NCBI GenBank assembly: GCA_028709785.1
Contig: JAQUTK010000027.1
Location: 1-51,758, forward strand
Length of the DNA: 51,758 nt
Source: Bacteroidales bacterium
Lineage (GTDB): Bacteria; Bacteroidota; Bacteroidia; Bacteroidales; JAQUTK01
Reading direction: 5' to 3'
The notes under the pieces were generated by a model. That model did no database searches. It had not been told where the DNA came from and was given only the letters and a program-made list of their open reading frames with translations. The translations under genes and the position numbers were made by a program. Of the stretch, positions 9,794-18,491 are shown piece after piece; within the stretch, counting starts at the first letter, position 1, and each line of letters opens with the position of its first letter.

Positions 9794-9961
9794 AAATAGT
9801 TGATAAATCCACTTTTGATGATGCATCTCTCCATTTAGGTATTATTCAAGATAGATCCATTTTGAAGAATAAAATCACTACTTTTACCTCTCTTTCGTTA
9901 TAAAGAGCTCTGTTTATGCGAAAGCTCCGGTCAGAAATAGAATATTTATAATTAAAAGCGT

Positions 9962-10585
9962 ATGAAAGTATTATTGATTAACGGTAGTCCCCACATCCAT
10001 GGGTGTACATTTACTGCGTTGAGTGAAGTAGAAAAAGAATTGAATAGTGAAGGCATTGAAACGGAAGTAATACAGATAGGCACAAAACCGATAGGAGGCT
10101 GTATTGCTTGTGGAAAATGCCGGATAGCCGGTAAGTGTATTGTGTATGATGATATTGTCAATATAATCGCTGAGAGGGCAAAGATTGCGGATGGTTTTAT
10201 CTTTGGATCTCCTGTCTATTATGCTTCGGCTAATGGCTCTCTTGATTCATTGCTTACACGCTTATTTTATTCCAACGGATCGCTTCTGGCTTACAAACCG
10301 GGTGCGGCTGTCGTATCAGCCAGAAGAGCAGGTACCACTTCTACCATTGACCAACTGACGAAGTATTTCACGATAAACAATATGCCGGTCGTATCCTCAA
10401 GATATTGGCCGATGGTGCATGGCACGAATCCAGACGAGGTGCGTCGGGATTTGGAAGGGATGCAAGTGATGCGGATCTTAGGTCGCAATATGGCCTGGCT
10501 ACTCAAATGTATTGAAGCAGGAAAGAAGATTGGAATCAATATCCCGGATAAAGAAGTACCGGAGAGGACAAATTTCATCCGCTGA
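9962..10585 (+). CDS. NADPH-dependent FMN reductase / flavodoxin-fold oxidoreductase
   Basis: The 207-residue protein starts with the flavin phosphate-binding loop MKVLLINGSPHIHGCT, and has CIACGKCRIAGKC (about 46-58), a cysteine cluster common in the multimeric iron-sulfur-flavoprotein-like branch of this family. FGSPVYYASANGSLDSLL is the second family signature. It probably transfers electrons from NAD(P)H to FMN or to quinones or nitro compounds in the cytoplasm. Whether the cysteines bind a cluster cannot be read from sequence alone. It precedes the ECF sigma gene by 80 bases, which hold no obvious terminator. Confidence 0.85.
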   Translation: MKVLLINGSPHIHGCTFTALSEVEKELNSEGIETEVIQIGTKPIGGCIACGKCRIAGKCIVYDDIVNIIAERAKIADGFIFGSPVYYASANGSLDSLLTRLFYSNGSLLAYKPGAAVVSARRAGTTSTIDQLTKYFTINNMPVVSSRYWPMVHGTNPDEVRRDLEGMQVMRILGRNMAWLLKCIEAGKKIGINIPDKEVPERTNFIR

Positions 10586-10637
10586 TCGTTTTTCTTGATC
10601 AATATTTTTCCGGGAGCGTAGGAAATCCGTTGATTTG

Positions 10638-10653
10638 TTGTCTAAAGCTGTAT
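10638..10653 (+). promoter_or_regulatory. Copy 1 of a 16-base box before the ECF sigma gene
   Basis: TTGTCTAAAGCTGTAT ends 12 bases before the sigma start codon. The same box, with one changed base, precedes the next gene at 11232-11247. Its closeness to both start codons suggests a regulatory element of this operon. Confidence 0.45.
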
Positions 10654-10665
10654 TAATATTTTACT

Positions 10666-11223
10666 ATGTCCGATCAGCAGATCATTGAAGAGATACAGAA
10701 GGGGAATCAGGCTATGTTCAGATTGCTTGTGGACAAATATCAGAGAATGGTATTTGTCACCGTGATCGGATTTTTACATAGCAAGGAAGATGCTGAAGAC
10801 CTTACTCAAGAAATCTTTGTAAAGGTATGGGCGTCTCTTCCTTCCTTTAAAGGAGATGCTGAATTTTCTACCTGGCTCTATCGGATTGTCGTAAACAATT
10901 GCATTAACACGGCTCAGAAGAAGCAACGAAATCGTTTTGTTGAACTTGCGGAAGAGTGGATTCAAAGTGTCTTTCATGTAGAGAGTGGAGAGAAGGATTC
11001 ACAACAACTTTTGGAGGCGAACGAGACAGATGCTGCTATCCAAAAGGCGATTGACTCGCTTCCGATCAATCAGCGAACTGCATTTCTGTTGAGCGTGTAT
11101 GATGAACTTTCACAAAAGGAGATTGCCAATGTGATGAATCGCTCGGAAGGAGCCGTTGAGCAACTTCTGCAACGTGCAAAAGCAAATCTTCAAAAAAAAT
11201 TGGGATCTCCCGTAGGAAAATAA
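10666..11223 (+). CDS. ECF-type RNA polymerase sigma-70 factor
   Basis: At 185 residues this has the two-domain layout of an extracytoplasmic-function sigma factor. Region 2 spans about 10-85, with DAEDLTQEIFVKVWASLPSF contacting core polymerase and FSTWLYRIVVNNCIN recognising the -10 element. Region 4 spans about 125-180, with the helix-turn-helix SQKEIANVMNRSEGAVEQLLQRA. It is the first gene of a group in which the next genes encode a single-pass membrane protein and a CpxP/ZraP-like sensor, the usual arrangement for envelope or metal stress control. The target promoter is unknown. Confidence 0.92.
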   Translation: MSDQQIIEEIQKGNQAMFRLLVDKYQRMVFVTVIGFLHSKEDAEDLTQEIFVKVWASLPSFKGDAEFSTWLYRIVVNNCINTAQKKQRNRFVELAEEWIQSVFHVESGEKDSQQLLEANETDAAIQKAIDSLPINQRTAFLLSVYDELSQKEIANVMNRSEGAVEQLLQRAKANLQKKLGSPVGK

Positions 11224-11231
11224 AACAATGA

Positions 11232-11247
11232 TTGTCTAAAGCAGTAT
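11232..11247 (+). promoter_or_regulatory. Copy 2 of the 16-base box
   Basis: TTGTCTAAAGCAGTAT, 15 of 16 bases identical to 10638-10653, ends 10 bases before the start at 11258. Confidence 0.45.
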
Positions 11248-11257
11248 AAAGTTTGAA

Positions 11258-11545
11258 ATGATGAACGCAGAAAAGAACATACAGGATTTTATAAACAGGG
11301 AAAAGCAGATACAGCCCAATCCATTTTTATCTACACGGATCATGGCACGTATTCAAACTCCGCAAGCGGAGCATGTTTCCCGATGGCGTCCTGTTGTTTT
11401 GACTGTTTGTTTGCTTCTGACTATTGTAATGGGTATTGGTCTGGGTAAGTCTTATCGACCGACTGTTGATACGTATAGTGGGATAAGTATCAATGACAGT
11501 GACATAGAAGGTCTCGCTTATTTTAATATGAATGGAGATGAATAA
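11258..11545 (+). CDS. Small single-pass membrane protein, putative anti-sigma factor
   Basis: The 95-residue protein has a cytoplasmic-looking N-terminus of about 45 residues (NIQDFINREKQIQPNPFLSTRI), one transmembrane segment (about 47-67, VVLTVCLLLTIVMGIGLG) and a short external tail. Position directly after an ECF sigma gene and before a periplasmic sensor suggests that it binds the sigma factor, but it lacks a visible zinc-binding anti-sigma motif. Its stop overlaps the next start by 14 bases, which indicates translational coupling. Confidence 0.7.
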   Translation: MMNAEKNIQDFINREKQIQPNPFLSTRIMARIQTPQAEHVSRWRPVVLTVCLLLTIVMGIGLGKSYRPTVDTYSGISINDSDIEGLAYFNMNGDE

Positions 11546-12104
11546 GAATAACAAACTTTTTTGGGCAGTGATCCTGCTACTGGTTCTAAATGTAACCACT
11601 ATCTCGACGATCATCTGGCAAAACCGATCTGTTTCCGGACCAACCAATTGTCTGCGTGTGGCCAGCGAAGGTTGCAAACTGACGGGGAAAAATATTGACA
11701 GGCAATTGGGATTCAATGCGAAGCAAATGGAGGCCTTTAAAGAGGCAAACAGAGAGTTTACTCCACGATCCTGTATGATATTATGCAAACTGGATTCATT
11801 GAAAAATGAAATGTTTGTCGAACTTCAGCAAGTTCCCTCTGATTCTTTACGGCTCGACTCCTTGGCTCAGATGATCGGCGATCAGCATGCAGCATTAAAA
11901 AGAGAGACAATCCACTTTTATAACGAGATAAAGAAGGTCTGTACACCCGAGCAAGAGAAAAAATTACAAGATGTCTTTTACCCGCTGTTCAGAAATGATA
12001 CTCCGGGAAGTGGAAAAGGGAAGGGGCTTCGTCATGGAAAGAACAAAGATTCTCAGGATACAATGATGAAGGCTGATAATGAGAAATGCGCATGTATTAT
12101 ATAA
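11532..12104 (+). CDS. Membrane-anchored CpxP/ZraP-like periplasmic sensor protein
   Basis: The 190-residue protein has one N-terminal membrane segment (about 8-28) and an all-helical charged region with two LTxxQ-like repeats typical of the CpxP/Spy/ZraP/CnrX group: LGFNAKQMEAFKEAN (about 58-72) and VCTPEQEKKLQDVF (about 137-150). Cys pairs occur at NCLRVASEGC, SCMILC and a terminal CACII, with His-rich linkers, which hints at metal binding. In related systems (CnrX) such a protein modulates an ECF sigma factor by metal sensing. That role is inferred here from operon order. A second ATG at 11538 is an equally possible start. Confidence 0.75.
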   Translation: MEMNKNNKLFWAVILLLVLNVTTISTIIWQNRSVSGPTNCLRVASEGCKLTGKNIDRQLGFNAKQMEAFKEANREFTPRSCMILCKLDSLKNEMFVELQQVPSDSLRLDSLAQMIGDQHAALKRETIHFYNEIKKVCTPEQEKKLQDVFYPLFRNDTPGSGKGKGLRHGKNKDSQDTMMKADNEKCACII

Positions 12105-12134
12105 TGAATTTACAAACTAAAAACTAAATTGAAA

Positions 12135-12419
12135 ATGAAAGCAAAATTGTTTATTGCAGCACTTGCTCTGATGGTTGCAGGTGGCACAGCTTCGGCTCAG
12201 AAAACACAAACGAAACAACAAAAAGGGAAAGCCGACAAGACAGTTGTAGAGAAGAAAAAAGGTGGTTGCGAGAGCACCTGCACTGGTCAAGGCATGGGTC
12301 AAGGCAAGGGCCAGGGGATGAAGAAAGGTGCAGGTTGCGGTACTTGTGACGCTACTTGCGCACAGTTTGTAGATACCAACAAAAATGGCGTATGCGATAA
12401 GAAAGAAAAGGCGAAGTAA
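12135..12419 (+). CDS. Small exported Cys/Gly-rich protein with EF-hand-like loop
   Basis: Start chosen at ATG 12135 (94 residues); an in-frame TTG at 12129 is less likely. A signal peptide (MKAKLFIAALALMVAGGTASA) is followed by a Lys/Gln-rich linker, six cysteines spaced as CESTC ... CGTCDATC ... VCDK, a GQG repeat, and DTNKNGVCDKKE, which resembles a calcium-binding DxNxNGxxDxxE loop. It ends the ECF operon, 30 bases after the sensor gene and before a strong terminator. A metal-binding or periplasmic buffering role is a reasonable inference. I recognise no named family. Confidence 0.7.
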   Translation: MKAKLFIAALALMVAGGTASAQKTQTKQQKGKADKTVVEKKKGGCESTCTGQGMGQGKGQGMKKGAGCGTCDATCAQFVDTNKNGVCDKKEKAK

Positions 12420-12440
12420 TGAATGACTTAAGGTAAATGA

Positions 12441-12470
12441 AAGCCGGTGCGATTTCGCACCGGCTTTTTT
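12441..12470 (+). terminator. Strong Rho-independent terminator of the ECF operon
   Basis: AAGCCGGTGCG (12441-12451) pairs perfectly with 12456-12466 around an ATTT loop, then a T run. It probably also serves the convergent alpha-galactosidase gene. Confidence 0.9.
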
Positions 12471-12487
12471 CTTTATAAGCTGATTGC

Positions 12488-14695
12488 TTATTGTGCGTTC
12501 AGTTCGAATACAACACTTGAATATTGGCCTCCGAAAGAAACTTCGATGCCTTCGTTCATCAATTGTTTGCCACTGACAACCTGGTTGTTGATCCTGTTGC
12601 GAGATCTTCCCGGAGCATTGTCTCTTCCAAGTTCCACGTTGATCTCTGTTACTTTATACATCTTATCAGGATTCAATCCGTTCATTTTCAAACGAGGAAT
12701 GTATTGATTCACAAAATGTTCCAGTTTGTAGCTAAAGAATACGGCGCGACTCTTGTCTTTGCTGACATACATCAGAGAGGAGAATGGCTGTTTCTCATAC
12801 GGAGATACCAATCGATACTGATCACCTTGCTGGATCACCGGACGGATGCTCTTGTAGGTAGCTATCGCATTTTTTGCAAAGATCTTATCAGCTTCTGTCA
12901 TATCTTTCGGTTGGATTTCCATACCCAGTCTGCCGGTCATTGCGACGTCAAAGCGAAGTTTCAAGGGCACTTCACGTTGTGTCTGGTGGTTTTTATTGGC
13001 ACTCACATGCGAAGCAATAGCATTAGCAGGGTAGAATTGAGATTCGCCCCACTGAATCTGCATACGCTGTAAAGCATCGGTGTTATCACTTCCCCAAAAC
13101 TCCTCAAAGTAGGGCAGAAGACCATAGTTAGCACGTCCGCCACCACTTGCACACGCTTGCATCACCAGTTTCGGATATTTAGCACGGATACGTTCAAGTA
13201 CATTGCGCAATCCCTTATGGAATTCGATATAAAGGTGCGACTGTTTGTTCATAGGCAGATAATTGGAACCATAGTTTGCCAAGGTCATATTCGCATCCCA
13301 CTTGATATAATAAAGATCCGGATAGTTGGTCATTAGCCCGTCTACCACGCCAAAGACAAAATCCTGTACTTTTGGATTCGAAAGATCGAGTACCAACTGT
13401 GTACCTCCACGACCCATCTGTGGTTCGCGGTTGTTCTGACGGATGATCCAATCCGGATGTTTCTCATACAACTCACTTACGCTGTTGCACATCTCCGGTT
13501 CAATCCAGATACCAAACTTGATCCCGTATTTCTTAGCAGAAGCGAGGAGTCCTTCCACACCCTGTGGCAGTTTCTTCTTTGCAATGACCCAGTCTCCCAG
13601 ACTAGACTTATCATTATCACGTGGGTATTTATCGCCAAACCAGCCATCATCCATGACAAACAGTTCGCCGCCCATTGCTGAGAAGTCTTTCATCATCTGA
13701 TCCATACCTTCCTGGTTTACATTAAAATAAACACCTTCCCAACTATTAAGCAGAATGTCGCGGTTGTTCAGCCCATTATGCAGTTTGCCGTTGCGAGCAT
13801 AATCATGGAAACTGCGGCTCACGCCACCTTTACCTTCTTTACTGTATGTCAAAGCAAGTTCGGGAGTTGTGAATGTTTCTTTCGGTTCGAGAATATACTG
13901 AGAAGCATCTTCGTTGATACCTGCAAATACTTTCAGTCTGCTGCGGTTACTGATATCAAACATAATCTTGTAGTTACCACTGTAAGCCAAAGCACCACCG
14001 ATGACCCGTCCGGTGCCTTCGCTTGGTTTGCCATCCAGTGAGAGCATGAATGAAGGATTGCCGCCCAGTGTATTGCGCACGCCGTCGCGGTTGCTGAGTA
14101 TCTTGATACCCGGTGAAAGAGCTTCTTCTGTCAAATAAGCCTCAGAAGCCCACGCACCGTTGAGATGTGACAGCCAAATATCGTCCAGACGTACCGGCAG
14201 GAAGGCCGATGCAAACTTATACAAGGTGACTGCCTTCTTTTCGTTGTTGGTAAATTCGCTCCAGCACTCAATCACATCACTGTTTTTATATGCTTTGTAG
14301 TTTAGCGTTACAACAAAAGGATAAACCTTATCTTTTAGTACAATCTTTGTCAGTTCGGCGTTGGTTACGGCACTTTGACTGATTGATTCAATAATCAGAT
14401 CAAGCGACATATTGCCATCCGCGTGCGTTACTTGAAGTGCCGGTTCGTTTTCCGCATTCACACCAAATACGGGGTAAGCTTCATCATTCAGACTCAGTTG
14501 TCCGCCTTTGATACTGTTGATCATGCCGGGTTCAACCTTATCACCGTAATAGGCGAAACGTAATACTTCTCCCTGCTTGCCATTCAGCAGCATAGAAGTG
14601 TTGGGAGTAGAAATCAGAATGTTGTTTCCTTCGATCACGGCAAAAGCGGGTAATGCACAGATACAAAGAAAGGCACTTAGAAATAGGTTCTTCAT
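12488..14695 (-). CDS. Exported GH36 alpha-galactosidase
   Basis: The 735-residue protein has a signal peptide (MKNLFLSAFLCICALPAFA) and the three-part structure of GH36: N-terminal beta-sandwich (about 20-280), TIM barrel (about 290-620) and C-terminal sheet domain. Diagnostic motifs are FVMDDGWFG, GIKFGIWIEPEM, nucleophile Asp467 in YIKWDANM, QACASGGGRANYG, and the acid/base region WGSDNTDALQR (Asp537/Asp540). It should release galactose from raffinose-type sugars or galactomannan in the periplasm. The cupin gene lies 36 bases upstream on the same strand and may be cotranscribed. Confidence 0.93.
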   Translation of the reverse strand: MKNLFLSAFLCICALPAFAVIEGNNILISTPNTSMLLNGKQGEVLRFAYYGDKVEPGMINSIKGGQLSLNDEAYPVFGVNAENEPALQVTHADGNMSLDLIIESISQSAVTNAELTKIVLKDKVYPFVVTLNYKAYKNSDVIECWSEFTNNEKKAVTLYKFASAFLPVRLDDIWLSHLNGAWASEAYLTEEALSPGIKILSNRDGVRNTLGGNPSFMLSLDGKPSEGTGRVIGGALAYSGNYKIMFDISNRSRLKVFAGINEDASQYILEPKETFTTPELALTYSKEGKGGVSRSFHDYARNGKLHNGLNNRDILLNSWEGVYFNVNQEGMDQMMKDFSAMGGELFVMDDGWFGDKYPRDNDKSSLGDWVIAKKKLPQGVEGLLASAKKYGIKFGIWIEPEMCNSVSELYEKHPDWIIRQNNREPQMGRGGTQLVLDLSNPKVQDFVFGVVDGLMTNYPDLYYIKWDANMTLANYGSNYLPMNKQSHLYIEFHKGLRNVLERIRAKYPKLVMQACASGGGRANYGLLPYFEEFWGSDNTDALQRMQIQWGESQFYPANAIASHVSANKNHQTQREVPLKLRFDVAMTGRLGMEIQPKDMTEADKIFAKNAIATYKSIRPVIQQGDQYRLVSPYEKQPFSSLMYVSKDKSRAVFFSYKLEHFVNQYIPRLKMNGLNPDKMYKVTEINVELGRDNAPGRSRNRINNQVVSGKQLMNEGIEVSFGGQYSSVVFELNAQ

Positions 14696-14731
14696 TTTTT
14701 GATAATTAAGTGTTATATTATGTTTGGAATC

Positions 14732-15058
14732 TTATCCACGGATCATGGTCAGGAGCATCTTAAATTGTTCTTTCGCAAAGAGGGCGTGCAGCGAACCGGC
14801 AGGCATGATGATTGTGTCTCCTTTTTTCATTTCGTGAACGACTCCATCGAGGTGAAGCGTCATCTCTCCATCCAGAATTTGTACCATCGCGTCAAAAGGA
14901 GCAGTGTGTTCGCTCAGTCCTTCCCCTTTGTCAAAAGAGAAGAGCGTAATAGTTCCGGCAGGATTCTTTACAAGTTGTTTACTCACAACTCCGCCAGCTG
15001 AATAATCAATCAGCTGATTCAGGTCAGCAACTGACCCTTTTTGAAATACATTGTCCAT
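14732..15058 (-). CDS. Cupin-domain protein
   Basis: This 108-residue protein is a single small cupin barrel: GEGLSEHTAPFDAMVQILDGEMTL carries the first cupin motif and GDTIIMPAGSLHAL the second, with His residues placed for one metal ion. Small cupins of this kind bind metals and sugars or act as simple sensors and isomerases; the specific role cannot be read. It precedes the GH36 gene. Confidence 0.85.
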   Translation of the reverse strand: MDNVFQKGSVADLNQLIDYSAGGVVSKQLVKNPAGTITLFSFDKGEGLSEHTAPFDAMVQILDGEMTLHLDGVVHEMKKGDTIIMPAGSLHALFAKEQFKMLLTMIRG

Positions 15059-15087
15059 AGCGATACTATTTAAAAGGTTTTACGTGA

Positions 15088-15095
15088 CAAATGTA
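15088..15095 (-). promoter_or_regulatory. Putative -7 box of cupin/GH36 unit
   Basis: TACATTTG, read leftward, matches TAnnTTTG 29 bases before the cupin start. No clear -33 TTG was found. Confidence 0.4.
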
Positions 15096-15179
15096 TGTAT
15101 TATTTGTCTCAGTCAGTAAGGCATTATGAATTAATAACAGACAACAACATCCCTTGTGTCATTTGGGATCTGTCTCTTT

Positions 15180-15776
15180 CTAGTCACCCGAAAGATGGAG
15201 CGTGTAACCCACTTTGACGCAAAAGAAAGGAGATAAAGTGGATCCGACGGGAGTCTTGGTATGTTTGAAATTAAGGCCGCATTTCAGATAGGCAGATCCG
15301 TTTTCTGAAACCTGAAAGTCCGAACCGAATCCAAATTCAAGCATACCATAGATGTGATTATTAGCCTCAGCCTCATCGATATACTCTTCATTCATATTTT
15401 CCATCATGTATTTTCCATCCACGGCACATCCTGCATCCAGATAGATGAAAGAAACTTTCTTCACGTTTCTGGAGAAAGCTTTCAGCCGGAAGAAAAAAGG
15501 AACAAGATCCCGTTGCAGATTTGTTTTCTTTATGTAATCGGGAAAAGGGAGCGAGTAGATATGCTCATAACCCATACCCACACCCAATGTAAGAAAACTA
15601 TTCAAGGAAGTTTCGGGCACCACCGTAAAGTTTACCGCGTTATTGCGAATCTTACCTGTTCCGTGCGCCCATCCACCTTCAAAATTTACCGCTGAGACAG
15701 GCCCTTGAGCCAAGAGGGTTGTTCCGCTCATCAGCATCGTCAAAAGGATAAAAAGTATCGATACTATCTTCTTCAT
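15180..15776 (-). CDS. Exported outer-membrane-type beta-barrel protein
   Basis: The 198-residue protein has a signal peptide (MKKIVSILFILLTMLMSGTTLLAQ) followed by alternating hydrophobic/polar strands (SFLTLGVGMGYEHIY, VSFIYLDAGCAVDG, GSAYLKCGLNFKHT) and a final aromatic-containing strand (FCVKVGYTLHL). This pattern is common in small Bacteroidota barrels of the OmpW/porin-like kind. There is no specific family signature. It is separated from the cupin gene by 121 bases and reads alone. Confidence 0.65.
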   Translation of the reverse strand: MKKIVSILFILLTMLMSGTTLLAQGPVSAVNFEGGWAHGTGKIRNNAVNFTVVPETSLNSFLTLGVGMGYEHIYSLPFPDYIKKTNLQRDLVPFFFRLKAFSRNVKKVSFIYLDAGCAVDGKYMMENMNEEYIDEAEANNHIYGMLEFGFGSDFQVSENGSAYLKCGLNFKHTKTPVGSTLSPFFCVKVGYTLHLSGD

Positions 15777-15868
15777 ACCATTATACAGAAGGAAATCTTC
15801 CCATTTTTCCGGTAAAAGTAGTCAAATATATAAAATAGGCAATGTTCGTAATATGATTCTCTGATTAT

Positions 15869-15897
15869 TTTGATTGTAATTAGTTTTTGTATATTTG
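15869..15897 (+). promoter_or_regulatory. Putative promoter of the S9 peptidase gene
   Basis: TTTG (15869-15872), a 17-base spacer and TATATTTG (15890-15897) match the Bacteroidota -33/-7 pattern. The ATG is 39 bases downstream. Confidence 0.6.
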
Positions 15898-15936
15898 CGA
15901 CTTAATTTTGAAGTCACTATTTAATACCCCGATAAT

Positions 15937-18483
15937 ATGCGAAATCTCTGCGTAACCCTATTCCTTTTGGCTCTTTCCACGCAACTGTTTAGTAAGGATA
16001 AAACAGCAGTCAGAGAGGTATCTCTGATCAGTAACTATTCAGTTCAGATGCCGATTCTGATTGACAGTACCGATGTCAACGGATCAAAATATAACAAACA
16101 GCAGTTGCTGTCAGCTTTTGTTCCTTCCACAGTATCAGATTATACAAAATATCCGGTTTTGAGTGCCGACTCTGCAGGAGCATTTCATCTGGTAAAACCT
16201 GAAAAAGGCACCGATCTGTGCTATGTTGAGTTTCAGGTTTACGCTAACCGATACACCAAATCAAAACTAGTAGTTGCTTCAACCTCAGATTTTGTGATTT
16301 TTGTCAATGGAGAGAAAAAAGAGGGATCAACCACTACTGAACTGGCTTTGCCCAAAGCCACAGAGAAATCTGTAGAGCTGAACCTGATACCTCAAACCTA
16401 TTCGATTGGTGTTTGTTGCCTGTTAAACAGCAAGGATGAGTCTGCTCCAGTGTTGAAGGTCGCGCTTGCCGATGAGGGTACGCGCATTGTACAAATGCCG
16501 TTGGATAAAGCTCCTCAGCGTAAAATATCGTATGAAGATATTATCAATTACAGTTCGCCGACCGATGTGAGCATTTCCTATAAGGGTACTTTTATGATGA
16601 CGAAAGTCACGACTGTTGTGCAGGGCGGGAACTCCACTTCTTCGTTGGAAATAACAGATCGGGAAAGCGGGAAACGGATGATGCAGCGGAGTGATCGCAT
16701 GGATCTCTCCTGGATGCCCAAAAGTGAAAAGCTCTATTACATTGAAAATATCGGAGAAGTACGGACCCTGAAAATCCTTGATCCGAGTACCCTGGAAGTA
16801 AAGACGGTGGCCACAAATATTCCGGAAGGATATGTCACCTGGTCGCCCGATGAAACTTACCTTATGATAACCAGTACGGACAAATACAACGGAAAAGAGA
16901 AGGATATTAAATACTATATTTTACCGCATGACCGCCTGAGCGGATTTCGAAACGGAAGTTATCTGAGCCGATATGACCTGGCAACCGGTAAGGTTCAACG
17001 ACTGACCTTTGGTCGTCGTGATGTCTCCTTGCAAGACATCAGCGAGGACGGAAAAAAGATCCTGTTCAGCACCTCGGAGACAGCCATCACAGAACGTCCC
17101 TTTTCCAAATCCTCTTTCTTTCAATATGATTTCACAAACAATACAATAGATTCTATCTGGATAAACAGTTCATTTATCAGTAGCGTGAAGTATTCTCCTG
17201 ATGCCAGCCAATTGTTGGTATTAGGAGCTCCTGAAGCTTTCAATAAGTTGGGCGAAAATATTGGAAAGCATCCCATTTCCAACAGTTATGATGTGCAGGC
17301 CTATCTGTATGATTTCTCAAGCAAGAAAGTAACACCACTTACCCGCAACTTTGATCCCACCATCCAGCAAGCCCAATGGAACGTTGCGGATAAAAATATC
17401 TATTTTAAAGTGACCGACCGTGATTACGAGCGGATCTATCGATACGCTGTTTCTGATGGCTCTTTTGAGATGCTTCCTTTGGCAGTAGATGTTGTGCAGC
17501 AACTGGATATCTCCGGCAACGGTCTCTATGCAGTTTACAGAGGTATGACCGCTTCCTATCCAACCAGAGCTTTTGTGTTAAATATGAAGAGTAAGGAGTC
17601 GGTCGTTATCTCTGATCCGGAGAAAGAGAAGATGAGCGGCATTGCGTTGGGTAAAGTGCTTGACTATAATTATAAGGCAAAAGACGGAGTAACTATCTAT
17701 GGCCGTTATTATCTGCCGAATGATTTTGACGAGAATAAGAAATACCCGATGATTGTCTATTACTATGGAGGAACTACACCGACACAACGTACATTTGGTG
17801 CCAACTGGAACCATAATTTCTGGACGGCATTAGGATACGTGGTTTATGTCATTCAGCCAAGCGGTACAATCGGATTCGGACAGGAGTTTTCTGCCCGACA
17901 CGTCAATGCCTGGGGAGAGAAGACGGCGGACGACATTATTCAAGGCGTAAAAAACTTTTGTAAGTCTCATCCGTTTGTAAATGCCAAAAAAGTCGGCTGT
18001 TTGGGAGCCTCTTATGGTGGGTTCATGACGATGTATCTGCTGACTAAAACGAATATCTTTGCCACAGCCATCTCGCATGCCGGAATCAGTGCCCTTTCAA
18101 GTTATTGGGGCAATGGCAACTGGGGCTATGGATATAGCGGTGTGGCAACGGCAGACACCTATCCATGGAGTGATCCGAAGTTTTACACCGACCACAGTCC
18201 GTTGTTTCATGCCGATAAGATCAATACACCCCTGCTGTTGATTCAGGGAGAAGTAGATACCAATGTGCCGCCCGGAGAGAGCATGCAAATGTTTACCGCC
18301 TTAAAGATACTGGGCAAACCGGTAGAAATGATCCGGGTAAAAAATGAAGATCATATCATTACCGAATATCAGCATAAGAAAGACTGGAACTATTCCATCA
18401 TGGCATGGATGGCCAGATACCTTCAAGATGACAGTTCGTGGTGGGAAAGTCTGTATCCGGAGTCGAGTAAGGTCGTGAAATAA
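15937..18483 (+). CDS. Exported S9-family serine peptidase (prolyl oligopeptidase type)
   Basis: The 848-residue protein has a signal peptide (MRNLCVTLFLLALSTQLFS), an N-terminal region with propeller repeats (WSPDETYLMI, ISEDGKKILF) and a C-terminal alpha/beta-hydrolase domain. The catalytic triad is readable: Ser692 in GASYGGFM, Asp774 in QGEVDTNVPP and His806 in NEDHIITEYQHK. Enzymes of this group cut short peptides, often after proline or as dipeptidyl/acylaminoacyl peptidases. In Bacteroidota they act in the periplasm on imported peptides. The N-terminal 180 residues look like an extra sandwich domain and make the protein longer than typical DPP IV. Confidence 0.92.
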   Translation: MRNLCVTLFLLALSTQLFSKDKTAVREVSLISNYSVQMPILIDSTDVNGSKYNKQQLLSAFVPSTVSDYTKYPVLSADSAGAFHLVKPEKGTDLCYVEFQVYANRYTKSKLVVASTSDFVIFVNGEKKEGSTTTELALPKATEKSVELNLIPQTYSIGVCCLLNSKDESAPVLKVALADEGTRIVQMPLDKAPQRKISYEDIINYSSPTDVSISYKGTFMMTKVTTVVQGGNSTSSLEITDRESGKRMMQRSDRMDLSWMPKSEKLYYIENIGEVRTLKILDPSTLEVKTVATNIPEGYVTWSPDETYLMITSTDKYNGKEKDIKYYILPHDRLSGFRNGSYLSRYDLATGKVQRLTFGRRDVSLQDISEDGKKILFSTSETAITERPFSKSSFFQYDFTNNTIDSIWINSSFISSVKYSPDASQLLVLGAPEAFNKLGENIGKHPISNSYDVQAYLYDFSSKKVTPLTRNFDPTIQQAQWNVADKNIYFKVTDRDYERIYRYAVSDGSFEMLPLAVDVVQQLDISGNGLYAVYRGMTASYPTRAFVLNMKSKESVVISDPEKEKMSGIALGKVLDYNYKAKDGVTIYGRYYLPNDFDENKKYPMIVYYYGGTTPTQRTFGANWNHNFWTALGYVVYVIQPSGTIGFGQEFSARHVNAWGEKTADDIIQGVKNFCKSHPFVNAKKVGCLGASYGGFMTMYLLTKTNIFATAISHAGISALSSYWGNGNWGYGYSGVATADTYPWSDPKFYTDHSPLFHADKINTPLLLIQGEVDTNVPPGESMQMFTALKILGKPVEMIRVKNEDHIITEYQHKKDWNYSIMAWMARYLQDDSSWWESLYPESSKVVK

Positions 18484-18491
18484 TATTCCGA

